From: Filimonas lacunae
GTDB taxonomy: Bacteria > Bacteroidota > Bacteroidia > Chitinophagales > Chitinophagaceae
Direction: 5' to 3'
DNA: 64,000 bases
Assembly (NCBI RefSeq): GCF_002355595.1
Contig: NZ_AP017422.1
Location: 1,922,001 to 1,986,000, forward strand
This document shows positions 24,966 through 34,111 of the stretch, piece after piece (the first letter of the stretch is position 1; each line of letters starts with the position of its first letter). The translations under genes were made by a program, and so were the position numbers. The notes under the pieces were generated by a model. That model was not told where the DNA came from. It saw only the letters and a list, made by a program, of their open reading frames with translations, and did no database searches.

Positions 24966-25772
24966 ATGAGTTCATTACAAAATAAAGTAGTGGTGGTAAC
25001 AGGAGGTTCGGAAGGAATAGGCAGGGCCTTAGTGGAGTCTTTGTTACAGCAGGGTGCTAAAGTAGCTACCTGCAGCAGAAACTATGATAAGCTGTATCAG
25101 TTGCAAACCTTGAATCCCAACAAACCATTATTCATTTACCAGGCCGATGTTAGCAGCGAGCAGGATTGTCACACTTTTATTGATAAAGTAGTGAAGCTGT
25201 ACGGCACTATTGATATATTAGTGAACAACGCCGGCATTAGCATGCGCGGTTTATTTGCAGAAACAGATCTGGAAACCCTGCGCAAGGTGATGGACGTTAA
25301 CTTCTGGGGCACCGTATACTGCACCAAGTTTGCACTGCCTTACATATTACAGCAGAAAGGCTCTATAGTGGGTATTTCTTCTGTAGCGGGTTACCGTGGC
25401 CTGCCGGGTCGTAGCGGTTACTCGGCTTCTAAGTTTGCCGTGAATGGCTGGATGGAAGCATTGCGTACCGAACTGATGGAGTCGGGAGTGAATGTAATAT
25501 GGGTGTGTCCGGGCTTTACTGCTTCCAACATACGCAATGCAGCATTGAACGAAGATGCCAAACCCATGGGTGAGGGCCTGATGGATGAAGGCAAGATGAT
25601 GACAGCGGAAGAGTGTGCTGGTTACATTTTACAGGCCATTGAAAAGCGCAAAAGAACATTGGTGCTTACAGGCACCGGCAAACAGGCGGTATTTATGAAT
25701 CGCTTTTTTCCGGCGTTGGCTGATAAGCTGGTAAGAAAATTCTATTACAAGGAAGGCAAACTGGTAAAGTAA
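24966..25772 (+). CDS. Short-chain dehydrogenase/reductase (classical SDR)
   Basis: 268 aa. The cofactor motif TGGSEGIG lies at 12-19. LVNNAGIS follows near residue 90, and the catalytic triad region SSVAGYRG with Ser, then YSASK with Tyr and Lys. GFTASNIR is the substrate-side loop. Classical SDRs oxidise or reduce alcohols and ketones with NAD(P)(H). The C-terminus FYYKEGKLVK is like bacterial 'SDR family oxidoreductase' proteins often found with lipid genes. It is 18 bp upstream of the SAM hydrolase gene, and PlsC follows, so the three may be an operon. A -7-like TATTTTTG lies at 24934-24941. Substrate unknown. Confidence 0.9.
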   Translation: MSSLQNKVVVVTGGSEGIGRALVESLLQQGAKVATCSRNYDKLYQLQTLNPNKPLFIYQADVSSEQDCHTFIDKVVKLYGTIDILVNNAGISMRGLFAETDLETLRKVMDVNFWGTVYCTKFALPYILQQKGSIVGISSVAGYRGLPGRSGYSASKFAVNGWMEALRTELMESGVNVIWVCPGFTASNIRNAALNEDAKPMGEGLMDEGKMMTAEECAGYILQAIEKRKRTLVLTGTGKQAVFMNRFFPALADKLVRKFYYKEGKLVK

Positions 25773-25790
25773 TTGTACCATAGCTAACGC

Positions 25791-26612
25791 ATGCCCATTA
25801 TCACGCTTACAACAGACATAGGCCAGAATGATTACATTGTTGGTGCTATTAAAGGACAGTTATTAACTGCTGATCCTTCCTGCAATATTGTGGACATAAC
25901 ACACTGTTTATCGCCCTTCAATTATCTGCAGGCTGCGTATATATGTGGCAATGCCTATAAATATTATCCTGCCGGCACTATACATATATTGCTGGTAAAC
26001 CTTTTTGATACCCATCCGGATCATATGCTGGTGGCATCGCATAACAACCAATATATTGCCTGCCCTGATAACGGTATACTTACACTGATAACAGGGGCCA
26101 AACCTGCAGACATAGTGGCCGTTCCGATAGAGCAGCAAAGCAGTATGGGCGTGTTGCAAATAACCCAGTCGCTGGCGGCTGCATTGGGGCTGCTGATGAA
26201 AGGGGCTGCATTGCCGCAAATTGGCGATCCGCGTGTGAAGATGGAAGAAAAGTATCCGTTACGTGCTACCGTTGGGCCTGACTGGATGGAAGGACAGATT
26301 ATTTTTATTGACAACTTTGAGAACGTAGTGGTGAACATTACGCAGCAGGAATTTGAAGAACAGCGGAAAGGACGTAAGTTTAAGATAGTGTTTACCCGTA
26401 ATGAGATGATTGATACGCTAAGCCGCAACTATGCTTCGGTGGCCGCAGGCGAAAAGCTGGCCTGGTTTAACTCGGCCGGTTACCTGGAAATAGCTATCAA
26501 CAAAGGTAACGTGGCGGGCCTGTTTGGTTTGCAGGGCTTTTCAGAAACGGCTAAACATGCTACACTTCACAATAAATGGTTTTACCAGACGGTACGTATC
26601 TTTTTTGAATAA
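25791..26612 (+). CDS. S-adenosyl-L-methionine hydrolase (DUF62/SAM hydroxide adenosyltransferase)
   Basis: 273 aa. The N-terminus ITLTTDIGQNDYIVGAIKG carries the conserved Asp of the DUF62/fluorinase fold. VDITHCLSPFNYLQAAYI, VNLFDTHPD, ACPDNGILTLI and the C-domain FIDNFENVVVNIT are also family hallmarks. These enzymes hydrolyse SAM to adenosine and methionine using an activated water, and are cytosolic. No chlorinase/fluorinase-specific insertion is evident. The gene is 18 bp after the SDR gene and 18 bp before plsC-like gene. Confidence 0.9.
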   Translation: MPIITLTTDIGQNDYIVGAIKGQLLTADPSCNIVDITHCLSPFNYLQAAYICGNAYKYYPAGTIHILLVNLFDTHPDHMLVASHNNQYIACPDNGILTLITGAKPADIVAVPIEQQSSMGVLQITQSLAAALGLLMKGAALPQIGDPRVKMEEKYPLRATVGPDWMEGQIIFIDNFENVVVNITQQEFEEQRKGRKFKIVFTRNEMIDTLSRNYASVAAGEKLAWFNSAGYLEIAINKGNVAGLFGLQGFSETAKHATLHNKWFYQTVRIFFE

Positions 26613-26629
26613 CAACAACCCTACTGTAT

Positions 26630-27397
26630 ATGCGGCGTTTTTTACAATATATCTATTCTGTTTGGGCGCTGCTCTGGTTTGTACTATTGATGATAGTGGT
26701 GTTGCCACTGGTGTTACTCACTGCTTTACTAGGTAAACAACGTGGCGGGCCGGTAGTGTATTTTTTATGCCGGTGGTGGGGAAGGCTTTGGTATATAATA
26801 ACCGGTATTCGCCATAAAGAAGTGTATGAGGCGCCGCACGACAAAAAGCGTCAGCACATATTTGTAGCCAATCACAGTAGTTATATGGATATCCCCTGTG
26901 CGGTACGGTGTATTCACCAACCTATGCGGGTGCTGGGAAAAGCTGAAATGGTAAAATATCCCGTGTTTGGCATTATTTACCGCATGGCGGTGATACTGGT
27001 AGATAGAAGTAGTGCCAAACGCCGGGCAGAAAGTATGCTGCATTTAAAGGCAGCTGTGCATAGTGGAATTTCAGTGTTTATTTTCCCGGAGGGTACTTTT
27101 AATGAAACCCCGCATCCATTAAAGAATTTTTTCGATGGCGCTTTTCGTATTGCCATAGAAACGCAAACTCCTATTAAGCCCATATTGTTTGTTGATGCAA
27201 TTGACCGTTTGCATTATCGCGGTTTACTGGAGCTAACACCAGGTAAAAACAGAACCGTTTTCCTGGAAGAAGTGGATGTTACCGGTTTAACGATGGCAGA
27301 TGTGTCTATGTTACGCAATAAAGTGCATGGTATTATGGACGCAGGCATGCGCAGATACCGCCATTATAAAGATGTTTCTACCCAACAGGCTACCTGA
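26630..27397 (+). CDS. 1-acyl-sn-glycerol-3-phosphate acyltransferase (PlsC family)
   Basis: 255 aa. The start is an ATG after the SAM hydrolase stop. A membrane segment at ~8-30 precedes the acyltransferase domain: NHSSYMDIP is the HX4D catalytic motif, DRSSAKR the second block, and FPEGTFNE the third (glycerol-phosphate binding). It acylates lysophosphatidate at the inner membrane to make phosphatidate. The gene ends at a strong hairpin. Confidence 0.9.
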   Translation: MRRFLQYIYSVWALLWFVLLMIVVLPLVLLTALLGKQRGGPVVYFLCRWWGRLWYIITGIRHKEVYEAPHDKKRQHIFVANHSSYMDIPCAVRCIHQPMRVLGKAEMVKYPVFGIIYRMAVILVDRSSAKRRAESMLHLKAAVHSGISVFIFPEGTFNETPHPLKNFFDGAFRIAIETQTPIKPILFVDAIDRLHYRGLLELTPGKNRTVFLEEVDVTGLTMADVSMLRNKVHGIMDAGMRRYRHYKDVSTQQAT

Positions 27398-27422
27398 ATT
27401 TCAGGGGTGGAACCCCTGAAAT
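27398..27422. terminator. Perfect hairpin after plsC-like gene
   Basis: ATTTCAGGGGT (27398-27408) pairs perfectly with ACCCCTGAAAT (27412-27422) across a 3-nt loop. A-runs rather than T-runs follow on the plus strand, so it is not a standard intrinsic terminator; it may act as an RNA 3'-end stabiliser. Confidence 0.5.
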
Positions 27423-27538
27423 GTTAAAAAAAACAAAAAGGTAGATTTTCGATAGCCCTTTTTGGGGGTTCGAACGTCTTTATAACACTAGGAAGTTGGA
27501 TTCCTATCAAAAGTGTTTAGTTTTCTCATGTATATACC

Positions 27539-27571
27539 CCGGAATTGTTTCTACTCTTCCGGCTTTTTTTT
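27539..27571 (+). terminator. Rho-independent terminator
   Basis: CCGGAA (27539-27544) pairs with TTCCGG (27557-27562), followed by C and an eight-T run (27564-27571). It would end transcripts of the SDR-SAM hydrolase-PlsC unit. Confidence 0.7.
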
Positions 27572-27616
27572 ATCCATAAGTGACGTTCTTCTGTCTATCA
27601 ATGTGTTACCGCACTT

Positions 27617-28564
27617 TTAATCCGCATACACAGCCGCCTGGGTGGTGAGTGCATACTTTTCGCGGTATGCTTTGGGCGAAAGGCCGGTGATGCGTGTAAA
27701 AAGGATGCGGAAAGATTTCATATCGCCATAGCCCACACTATACATAATGTCTGTAATGCTATCATTGGTATGTTCCAGCAAATTACGGGCAGCTTCAATA
27801 CGTGTGTTTTGCAGGTAATTGATGGGGGTAATGCCGGTAGCTTGCTTAAAACGGCGCATGAAGTTGCGCGGACTAACAGGCATATTCTTCACCATGCCAT
27901 CGATGGTGGCTATTTCCATGTACTTACTTTCAATTTCCTGCTGGGCTTCTTTTACCAGGCTATCTGAATGGCTTTTACTGGGCTGGAAGCCGGAGAAATA
28001 TGCCTGTTGGTTGCGGTCCATATCAATAGAAAATAGTTTGGCTATCTGCACAGCAATGGGCCTGCCGCAATATTTCTCTAACAGGTGCAACATCAGATGA
28101 AAGCTACAGGTAGCGCCGCCACTGGTATACACATTGCTATCGTGTGTAACCACTGCTTCGGGACATAGCTTTATTTCGGGAAAGCTGTTTTGTAAGGCAT
28201 CGGCATACATCACATGGGTAGTGGCCTTTTTGCCATTAAGCAGGCCGGATGCAGCCAGCAGAAAGGCCCCGCTACAAAAGCTACCAATAGCTGCACCCTG
28301 CGCATATTGTTGTTGTAGCCAGGGTATAAACTGCTGGTTGGCCTGCAGCGCATCAGCTATTGGTATCATGCCAAAAGCAGGCAGCAGAATAAGCTGGTAT
28401 TGTATACCCGAAGCAAGCTGGCTTTCATCTACCATCTCTATATGAAAAAACGGGGGATGCCCTTGTTGTTGGTATAACCAGTTCACCGATTCAAAAACGT
28501 CAATAATAGACGCGGTGCTTAATAAACGGTTTTCGCATGGCTGGGCTACGGCTAGATGTATCAT
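27617..28564 (-). CDS. GlxA-type transcriptional regulator (DJ-1/PfpI + AraC HTH)
   Basis: 315 aa. Residues ~1-185 show the DJ-1/PfpI fold with GSFCSGAFLLAASGLLNGKKATTH, where Cys sits at the nucleophile elbow. The AraC-type DNA-binding domain follows (~215-310), with two helix-turn-helices: FMRRFKQATGITPINYLQ and ITDIMYSVGYGDMKSFRILFTRITGLSPKAYREKY. Such regulators sense small metabolites through the amidase-like domain and activate nearby genes. It is transcribed away from the phosphoesterase gene at 28734, with 169 bp between them; a divergent target is possible but not shown. Confidence 0.9.
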   Translation of the reverse strand: MIHLAVAQPCENRLLSTASIIDVFESVNWLYQQQGHPPFFHIEMVDESQLASGIQYQLILLPAFGMIPIADALQANQQFIPWLQQQYAQGAAIGSFCSGAFLLAASGLLNGKKATTHVMYADALQNSFPEIKLCPEAVVTHDSNVYTSGGATCSFHLMLHLLEKYCGRPIAVQIAKLFSIDMDRNQQAYFSGFQPSKSHSDSLVKEAQQEIESKYMEIATIDGMVKNMPVSPRNFMRRFKQATGITPINYLQNTRIEAARNLLEHTNDSITDIMYSVGYGDMKSFRILFTRITGLSPKAYREKYALTTQAAVYAD

Positions 28565-28733
28565 ATGAAGCGAATGTTTTAGACAATGACAAATTAGCTA
28601 TTTTTAGATAAATAACATCTTTTACATGCCGTTTCAATAATTTATATCTATCAAATATGGATTAATGATTTAATAACATAGCTTTGAATAGAATATACCC
28701 CAAATCCATGTCCTTCGCCAAAATTCTCCCCCA

Positions 28734-30302
28734 ATGTTGAAACGGATATGGCCGCTGTTAAGTGGCATTATGGCGATTACAGGAGCTGCACATGGACAGA
28801 GAAAAGCTTCGGTGCCCAATGGATTGGTGCGTGGGCCTTATTTACAGGTAGCTACAGAAACAAGTATAATGGTGCGTTGGCGAACCGATGTATCGTGCAG
28901 AAGCAGGGTGCGTTTTGGGGCAGCAGCCGGCAAGCTGGATAAACTTACAGATGATTCTACCTTAACAACAGAACATATTGTTACCCTGCGCAACTTAACG
29001 CCGCATACCAGGTACTACTACAGCATAGGCAGTTTTAACGACACGTTGCAAGGTGGAGCAGATACCTATTTTTATACATTGCCGGAAGCAGGCAAGGAAA
29101 GCTTTTACCGCATTGGTGTGTTTGGCGATTGTGGCAACAACTCGGTAAACCAACGGAATGTAAAAAATCAGTTTTTGCAATACTTAGGCGAGCAGTATAT
29201 GGATGCCTGGATTTTGCTGGGTGATAATGCTTATTACAATGGAACGGATGCCGAGTTTCAGGCGAAGTTCTTTAATATATATAAGGATGACCTGTTAAAG
29301 CGTTATCCTGTGTATCCTTCACCGGGCAACCACGATTATCATGATGTGGATTTTCCGGCAGCGACAGAATCGGCACAGAGAACACACGCGATAGATTATT
29401 ACAAGAATTTTTCCATGCCTACGGAAGCAGAAGCGGGTGGTGTGCCTTCACATACACAGGCTTTCTACTCTTTTGATGTAGGTAACGTGCACTTTTTATC
29501 GCTGGACTCCTATGGTAAAGAGGCCAACGAATACCGTTTGTATGATACATTGGGGCCGCAGGTGCAGTGGGTGAAGAAAGATCTGGAAGCCAATGCCAAC
29601 AAGGGTTGGGTAGTAGCTTACTGGCATCATCCGCCTTACACCATGGGCTCGCACAACTCGGACACAGAAGATGAACTGGTGAAGATAAGAGAGAATTTTA
29701 TCCGCATATTAGAGCGTTATAATGTGGACCTTATTTTATGTGGCCATAGCCATGTGTATGAAAGGTCGCGTTTAATGGAAGGCAACTACGGTATGGAAAC
29801 TACGTTTAATGCGGCTAAGCACAATGTAAGCAGTTCTTCCGCTTTGTTTGATGGTAGTGCTAATTCCTGTCCTTATATCAAAGACTCCTTACATGGCAAT
29901 GGTACCGTTTACGTGGTGAGCGGATCGGCCGGGCAACTGGGCGGTATGGAAAAAAGCTTTCCGCATGATGCCATGTTTTATTCCAATGCTACCGATGGTG
30001 GTGCTGCCGTACTGGAAGTACAAGGCAACCGTTTGGATATGAAATGGATTTGTGCAGATGGGGTGCAGCGTGATCATTTTACTATGATGAAGAACGTAAA
30101 TAAACGTTCTGTAGTAAAAGCAAAGCGTGGCGAAAGTGTTACATTAACCGCTTCTTATGTTACCGGTAATTACCACTGGAGCAAAAGCAGTGAAACTACT
30201 AAAAGCATAACGGTGAAGCCTACCGCGTCTAAAACTGTATACACAGTTACAGATGATAACGGCTGTTTGAAAGATACTATTGAGGTGATCCTGGAAAAGT
30301 GA
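28734..30302 (+). CDS. Secreted purple-acid-phosphatase-like metallophosphoesterase
   Basis: 522 aa with an N-terminal signal peptide (hydrophobic stretch to about residue 20, AHGQ). Residues ~30-120 are the fibronectin-like purple acid phosphatase N-domain, with LVRGPYLQVATETSIMVRWRT. The metallophos domain has all five blocks: VFGDCGNN, LLGDNAYYNG, SPGNHDYHD, YWHHPPY and LCGHSHVYERS, with intact His/Asp/Asn ligands. The last ~90 residues are a beta-sandwich (VTLTASYVTGNYHWSKS, TASKTVYTVTDDNGC) as found in secreted Bacteroidota proteins. It hydrolyses phosphomonoesters outside the cell. Stop overlaps the leader of the downstream peroxidase gene, 6 bp away. Confidence 0.88.
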   Translation: MLKRIWPLLSGIMAITGAAHGQRKASVPNGLVRGPYLQVATETSIMVRWRTDVSCRSRVRFGAAAGKLDKLTDDSTLTTEHIVTLRNLTPHTRYYYSIGSFNDTLQGGADTYFYTLPEAGKESFYRIGVFGDCGNNSVNQRNVKNQFLQYLGEQYMDAWILLGDNAYYNGTDAEFQAKFFNIYKDDLLKRYPVYPSPGNHDYHDVDFPAATESAQRTHAIDYYKNFSMPTEAEAGGVPSHTQAFYSFDVGNVHFLSLDSYGKEANEYRLYDTLGPQVQWVKKDLEANANKGWVVAYWHHPPYTMGSHNSDTEDELVKIRENFIRILERYNVDLILCGHSHVYERSRLMEGNYGMETTFNAAKHNVSSSSALFDGSANSCPYIKDSLHGNGTVYVVSGSAGQLGGMEKSFPHDAMFYSNATDGGAAVLEVQGNRLDMKWICADGVQRDHFTMMKNVNKRSVVKAKRGESVTLTASYVTGNYHWSKSSETTKSITVKPTASKTVYTVTDDNGCLKDTIEVILEK

Positions 30303-30308
30303 TGAGTG

Positions 30309-32153
30309 ATGCGCAATCTTGTGAAGTTTTTTATAGTTATAGGATTTCTGGTTGCTAGTCTAGCACTAACCACGGCCCCTTCAACGCCTTCCATGGCTGT
30401 TGATAGGGCCGTTTTTCATTTCCGGCTGCAGGCTGACAGTTTTGCCACCGCTGCCGGCGACCTCTACCAGAAAGTATTACTGGTAAATGAAGATTCGAAC
30501 AGTGTGATTGCCGCACGTAAAGCATTGGTGCAATGCCGGCTGTATTATAAAAGGATAGAGTATTTTCTTGCGTACTTCTTTTTTAGTGAAAGCACGGTGT
30601 ACAATGCCCCTCCCAAGTATGAGATTGAAGAGCCTTATATGGAATACCAGCATCCCGCAGGTTTGCAGGTAATAGAAGCGTTATTATACGAGGATAGCGT
30701 GTGGCTGCACCGGAAAGAACTGAATGAGCAGGCTGAGCTGGTGAGTAGTTCGGCCAGTGCTTTATCCTCTTTATTATATGGCTTTAAAGCAAGTGATGCA
30801 CAGTTACTGGAAAGTATGCGGCTGGAACTGGTGCGGGTAATTGCCCTGCATATTTCGGGGTATGATGCCCCCTTACTGAAGTCGGGTGTGGCAGAAGCAG
30901 CCGAGGCTTTAACTGCTTTTGAACATAACCTGCTACCGTTTACAGAAAATAAAGTGCCGTATAGCGATAGTGTGGCTTACTATGTAAAAGGGGCTATCCG
31001 CTATTTACATACACCGGTTGACTTTGATAGTTTTAACCGGCTGTATTTACTGCGTTGTTACCTGCTGCCTTTACAGCGTTGTTTAGGTGTGATGATTGCT
31101 GCCAGTGGTAACAATATGCACAGTATTTCAGCGTTGAGTTATAAAGCTTCTCATTTGTTTAGTGCAGATGCATTGGATATCACTGCGTTTGATAGCAACA
31201 AAGTAGTAATGGACAGCGCGTTGGTGAGTTTAGGCCGGCAGCTGTTTGCAGAGAATGCTTTATCTGGTAATCAGCAACGAAGCTGTATAAGCTGCCATAA
31301 GCCTGATGCCTATTTTGCCGATGGTCTGGCGCGCAGCCAAACTGTTGATGGCCGTGGCGAATTGCCGCGCAATACTCCTACATTATTGTATTCCGGCTAT
31401 CAGCATGCACAGTTTTGGGATGGCAGGGCAAGTAGCCTGGAAAAGCAGGTGCGGGCAGTGATGTTGAGCAAGGCAGAAATGAATGCCGATACATTGGTGG
31501 CTATGCAACGTTTGCAAAAGAAAGGGGTATGGCAAAAGTCGTTTAAAAAGGCTTTTCCGGCAGAAAGCGGTGATATTACTATGGATAAAGCTGCGAGGGC
31601 TATCGCGGCCTATGTACGTACATTAGCGCCTTTTAATTCGCCATTTGACAGATATATCCAGGGAGACACCACCGCATTAACCGCTAACCAGCAATGGGGC
31701 TTTAATTTGTTTATGGGCAAGGCGCAGTGTGGCTCCTGTCATTTCGCTCCCTTGTTTAATGGGCTTACCCCGCCATTATACCAGCTCACTGAATTTGAAG
31801 TGCTGGGCACCACAGCTACCGATGCTGCCACTGCGGCTATAGCAGATACAGATAATGGCAGATACGATGTATTTCCTATTTCGTTTTATAAACAGGCCTT
31901 TAAAACACCTACGGTGCGCAATGCGGCGGTTACGGGGCCTTATATGCATAACGGCCGTTTTCCTACGCTGGAATCGGTGATAGAATTTTATGATAAAGGA
32001 GGTGGAGAAGGCCTTGGTGTGCCCACTGAAACCCAAACGCTGGCTACAACGCCTTTGCATTTAACAGATGCGGAGAAGAAAGCGCTGGTGGCGTTTATGG
32101 AAGCGTTGACGGATAGCAACAAAACAATACCCGCATATAAGACACCCCGGTAA
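30309..32153 (+). CDS. Di-haem cytochrome c peroxidase with N-terminal imelysin-like domain
   Basis: 614 aa from ATG 30309; a GTG just before is in frame. A hydrophobic N-terminus (residues 5-23) is a signal or anchor. Residues ~35-260 are helical and imelysin-like: RIEYFLAYFFFSES, then EYQHPAGLQVIEALLY. Residues ~290-610 are a MauG/CcpA-type peroxidase with two haem-binding CxxCH motifs, CISCH (from 326) and CGSCH (from 474), plus FWDGRASSLEKQ and APFNSPFDRY. It reduces peroxide, or oxidises a partner, in the periplasm. The imelysin-peroxidase fusion is recurrent in Bacteroidota; imelysin domains are linked to iron uptake. Follows the phosphoesterase by 6 bp. Confidence 0.88.
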   Translation: MRNLVKFFIVIGFLVASLALTTAPSTPSMAVDRAVFHFRLQADSFATAAGDLYQKVLLVNEDSNSVIAARKALVQCRLYYKRIEYFLAYFFFSESTVYNAPPKYEIEEPYMEYQHPAGLQVIEALLYEDSVWLHRKELNEQAELVSSSASALSSLLYGFKASDAQLLESMRLELVRVIALHISGYDAPLLKSGVAEAAEALTAFEHNLLPFTENKVPYSDSVAYYVKGAIRYLHTPVDFDSFNRLYLLRCYLLPLQRCLGVMIAASGNNMHSISALSYKASHLFSADALDITAFDSNKVVMDSALVSLGRQLFAENALSGNQQRSCISCHKPDAYFADGLARSQTVDGRGELPRNTPTLLYSGYQHAQFWDGRASSLEKQVRAVMLSKAEMNADTLVAMQRLQKKGVWQKSFKKAFPAESGDITMDKAARAIAAYVRTLAPFNSPFDRYIQGDTTALTANQQWGFNLFMGKAQCGSCHFAPLFNGLTPPLYQLTEFEVLGTTATDAATAAIADTDNGRYDVFPISFYKQAFKTPTVRNAAVTGPYMHNGRFPTLESVIEFYDKGGGEGLGVPTETQTLATTPLHLTDAEKKALVAFMEALTDSNKTIPAYKTPR

Positions 32154-32243
32154 GGGCAAAGTTTACTGGAAACAAGCTGCGGGAGGGCTTTAGGTAAAGT
32201 TCAATAGTAATGTTTAGTTAATAGTGAATTATCTCATTACGGG

Positions 32244-33017
32244 TTATGTGTTTTGAGCCTGCATTTGAGGGTTATTGGCAGTGTTAGCGTTTGGGTGGCC
32301 GGCATACTGGCCGCTATTGGCTACAGCCTTGTATTCGTCTTCCATCTGGCGCATGTATTGTTGCAGTTCAATATGGTCGTTTTTCCGGAAAGGAGCAGTG
32401 GTGGTGCGCAGTCGTAATATACGACTGGCCCTGAAATCACGATACTCGTTGCGCATCCAGCACCAGGCTATGAGATGCCAGTTGAGGGAGTAAAATATCA
32501 GACCTATCACTTCTACGTTGCGTTTGCTAACGGTGCCGGCGAGGTTCTGGTATTCCATTTCCAGTACGGTTTTGCTGGTAATGGCGCTTTGTATTTCTGT
32601 AAGCCACGAAAAGTCGTTGCTACTACCACAGGGTGACCAGGTGGCAATATTGTCCTCCAGTTGTTCCAGCTTGTCTTTTTGCGTTCCTCTTAATACGGCT
32701 TTTACCTTATTCAGGGCGCTGGCATAATGCTTTTGAACCGATTTATCACCAAAGCGATTGGTGATGGCTTCCATCAACAGCAGGGCATTGGCTTCTTCAT
32801 TGGTAAAGGATACCGGGGGCAAAAAATAGCCCTGTACAATAAAGTATCCTTTACCTTGTTCAAAACTAATAGGGATGCCGGTTTCGCCCAGGGCTTTAAT
32901 ATCCCTGTACACGGTTCTTACACTCATAGAAAACTTTTCGGCAATGAAGTCGGCCGTTACAAATTTCTTTGATTGCAAAGTTGTTAAAATGGCAAATAGT
33001 CGGTCAATCCGGTTCAT
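32244..33017 (-). CDS. YafY-like WYL-domain transcriptional regulator
   Basis: 257 aa. The N-terminal winged HTH is RIDRLFAILTTLQSKKFVTADFIAEKFSMSVRTVYRDIKALGETGIPI, the HTH_11 signature. The WYL region follows (~140-215) with EMEYQNLAGTVSKRNVEVIGLIFYSLNWHLIAWCWMRNEYRDFRASRI; the W-Y-L triad is present in modified form (WHL). The C-terminal ~30 residues are Ala/Asn/Gln-rich and probably disordered. WYL proteins bind nucleotides or other ligands and repress or activate stress genes. It stands alone; its target is not evident. Confidence 0.88.
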   Translation of the reverse strand: MNRIDRLFAILTTLQSKKFVTADFIAEKFSMSVRTVYRDIKALGETGIPISFEQGKGYFIVQGYFLPPVSFTNEEANALLLMEAITNRFGDKSVQKHYASALNKVKAVLRGTQKDKLEQLEDNIATWSPCGSSNDFSWLTEIQSAITSKTVLEMEYQNLAGTVSKRNVEVIGLIFYSLNWHLIAWCWMRNEYRDFRASRILRLRTTTAPFRKNDHIELQQYMRQMEDEYKAVANSGQYAGHPNANTANNPQMQAQNT

Positions 33018-33039
33018 ACCTCAAATGTACTGTTTTACC

Positions 33040-34080
33040 TCAAAAAGGCGCAGTAAATGGGTTGAATGGTAGCCTTATGGAGAAGGTGGTTCCCCTGTTT
33101 TCTTCGCTTATAAAACTGATTTCTCCTTTGTGCATTTTAATGATTTCCTTAGTAATGTACATGCCCAGCCCGGTAGATCCTTCGCCGGCTGTGCCTGCCC
33201 GGCGGGCGCGGGAAAACTTATCAAATACATATTGCTTCAAATCAGCAGGTATGCCAATGCCGTTATCGGAAATAGTAACGGTAAAGCTATTCTCCGACTC
33301 ATGACAGGAGAGTTGAATAAAGCTATTGCTGCTACTGTATTTAACAGCGTTGGACAGCAGGTTGTGTATTACCCGGTGCAGCTTTACCCTATCGCCCATA
33401 AAGTAGCGGGGAGCGGGGAGAGATAAAGTATGCAGGGTTATGTTTTTGCGGGTGAGCAGCCCCTTGAGCGGCGGTAAACAGGATTGTATAAATTCATTTA
33501 CCTCCAGCGGAATCAGCACCAGGTCGTCTGTTTCCAGTTTTTCGCTTAATAGTAAGTCGTTGATAATTTCGCGGGCCAGATCCACCGAAAGGCTTACAAA
33601 GTTGAGTAGCTCTTTATTCTCTTCTATAGGGCTGTCGTTTTGCTGCAACAGCTCGTTAATGCTGCTGATATTGGCCAGCGGACTTTTTAAATCGTGCGCC
33701 ATGGTTTGCACTACGGCCTGCTGCTGTTCGGTTCTCTGATACAGGAATTGTACAATGTCTTCAATAAAAACGGCACCGGTGATCTCGCTGTTTTCGTTAT
33801 GAACAGGCAGGGCCGGAAACCCGGATAGTTTCATGATCTGTAATACATCCTGCACCGTGTGTTGCGGTTGCACAAAGGGTTTGGGCACCAGACAATCTAT
33901 TAGCCGCAGGCATTGCTTTTTGGCAATGTCTACCGTGGTAATTAACCCTATCGGTTTCTGTTGTTCTGTTACAATAGCTGCTTTAATGCTGATGACCCAT
34001 TCTCTTACATTGTCGGTAGGGGTGTAAGCATCAATTTGCGGGATGTTTTTGCGGATTAATTGGTGTATTGTAGTCTTCAT
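33040..34080 (-). CDS. CBS-domain sensor histidine kinase
   Basis: 346 aa. Residues ~1-115 form a tandem CBS pair (KPIGLITTVDIAKK, then SGFPALPVHNENSEITGAVFIEDIV). The kinase core follows with HisKA motif MAHDLKSPLANISS, the N-box HNLLSNAVKYS, the G1 box ISDNGIGIP and GSTGLGMYITKEI. No membrane segment is seen, so it senses a cytosolic ligand, perhaps an adenine nucleotide, through the CBS pair. No response regulator gene is adjacent. Its 5' side carries a palindrome at 34093-34111. Confidence 0.88.
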   Translation of the reverse strand: MKTTIHQLIRKNIPQIDAYTPTDNVREWVISIKAAIVTEQQKPIGLITTVDIAKKQCLRLIDCLVPKPFVQPQHTVQDVLQIMKLSGFPALPVHNENSEITGAVFIEDIVQFLYQRTEQQQAVVQTMAHDLKSPLANISSINELLQQNDSPIEENKELLNFVSLSVDLAREIINDLLLSEKLETDDLVLIPLEVNEFIQSCLPPLKGLLTRKNITLHTLSLPAPRYFMGDRVKLHRVIHNLLSNAVKYSSSNSFIQLSCHESENSFTVTISDNGIGIPADLKQYVFDKFSRARRAGTAGEGSTGLGMYITKEIIKMHKGEISFISEENRGTTFSIRLPFNPFTAPF

Positions 34081-34092
34081 ACGATTATCTCC

Positions 34093-34111
34093 TGTTCCGT
34101 GTTACGGAACA
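34093..34111. promoter_or_regulatory. Perfect 8+3+8 palindrome upstream of the histidine kinase gene
   Basis: TGTTCCGTGTTACGGAACA is an exact inverted repeat with a 3-nt centre, 13 bp upstream of the histidine kinase ATG on the minus strand. It could be an operator or an RNA hairpin in the leader. No T-run follows. Confidence 0.5.
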
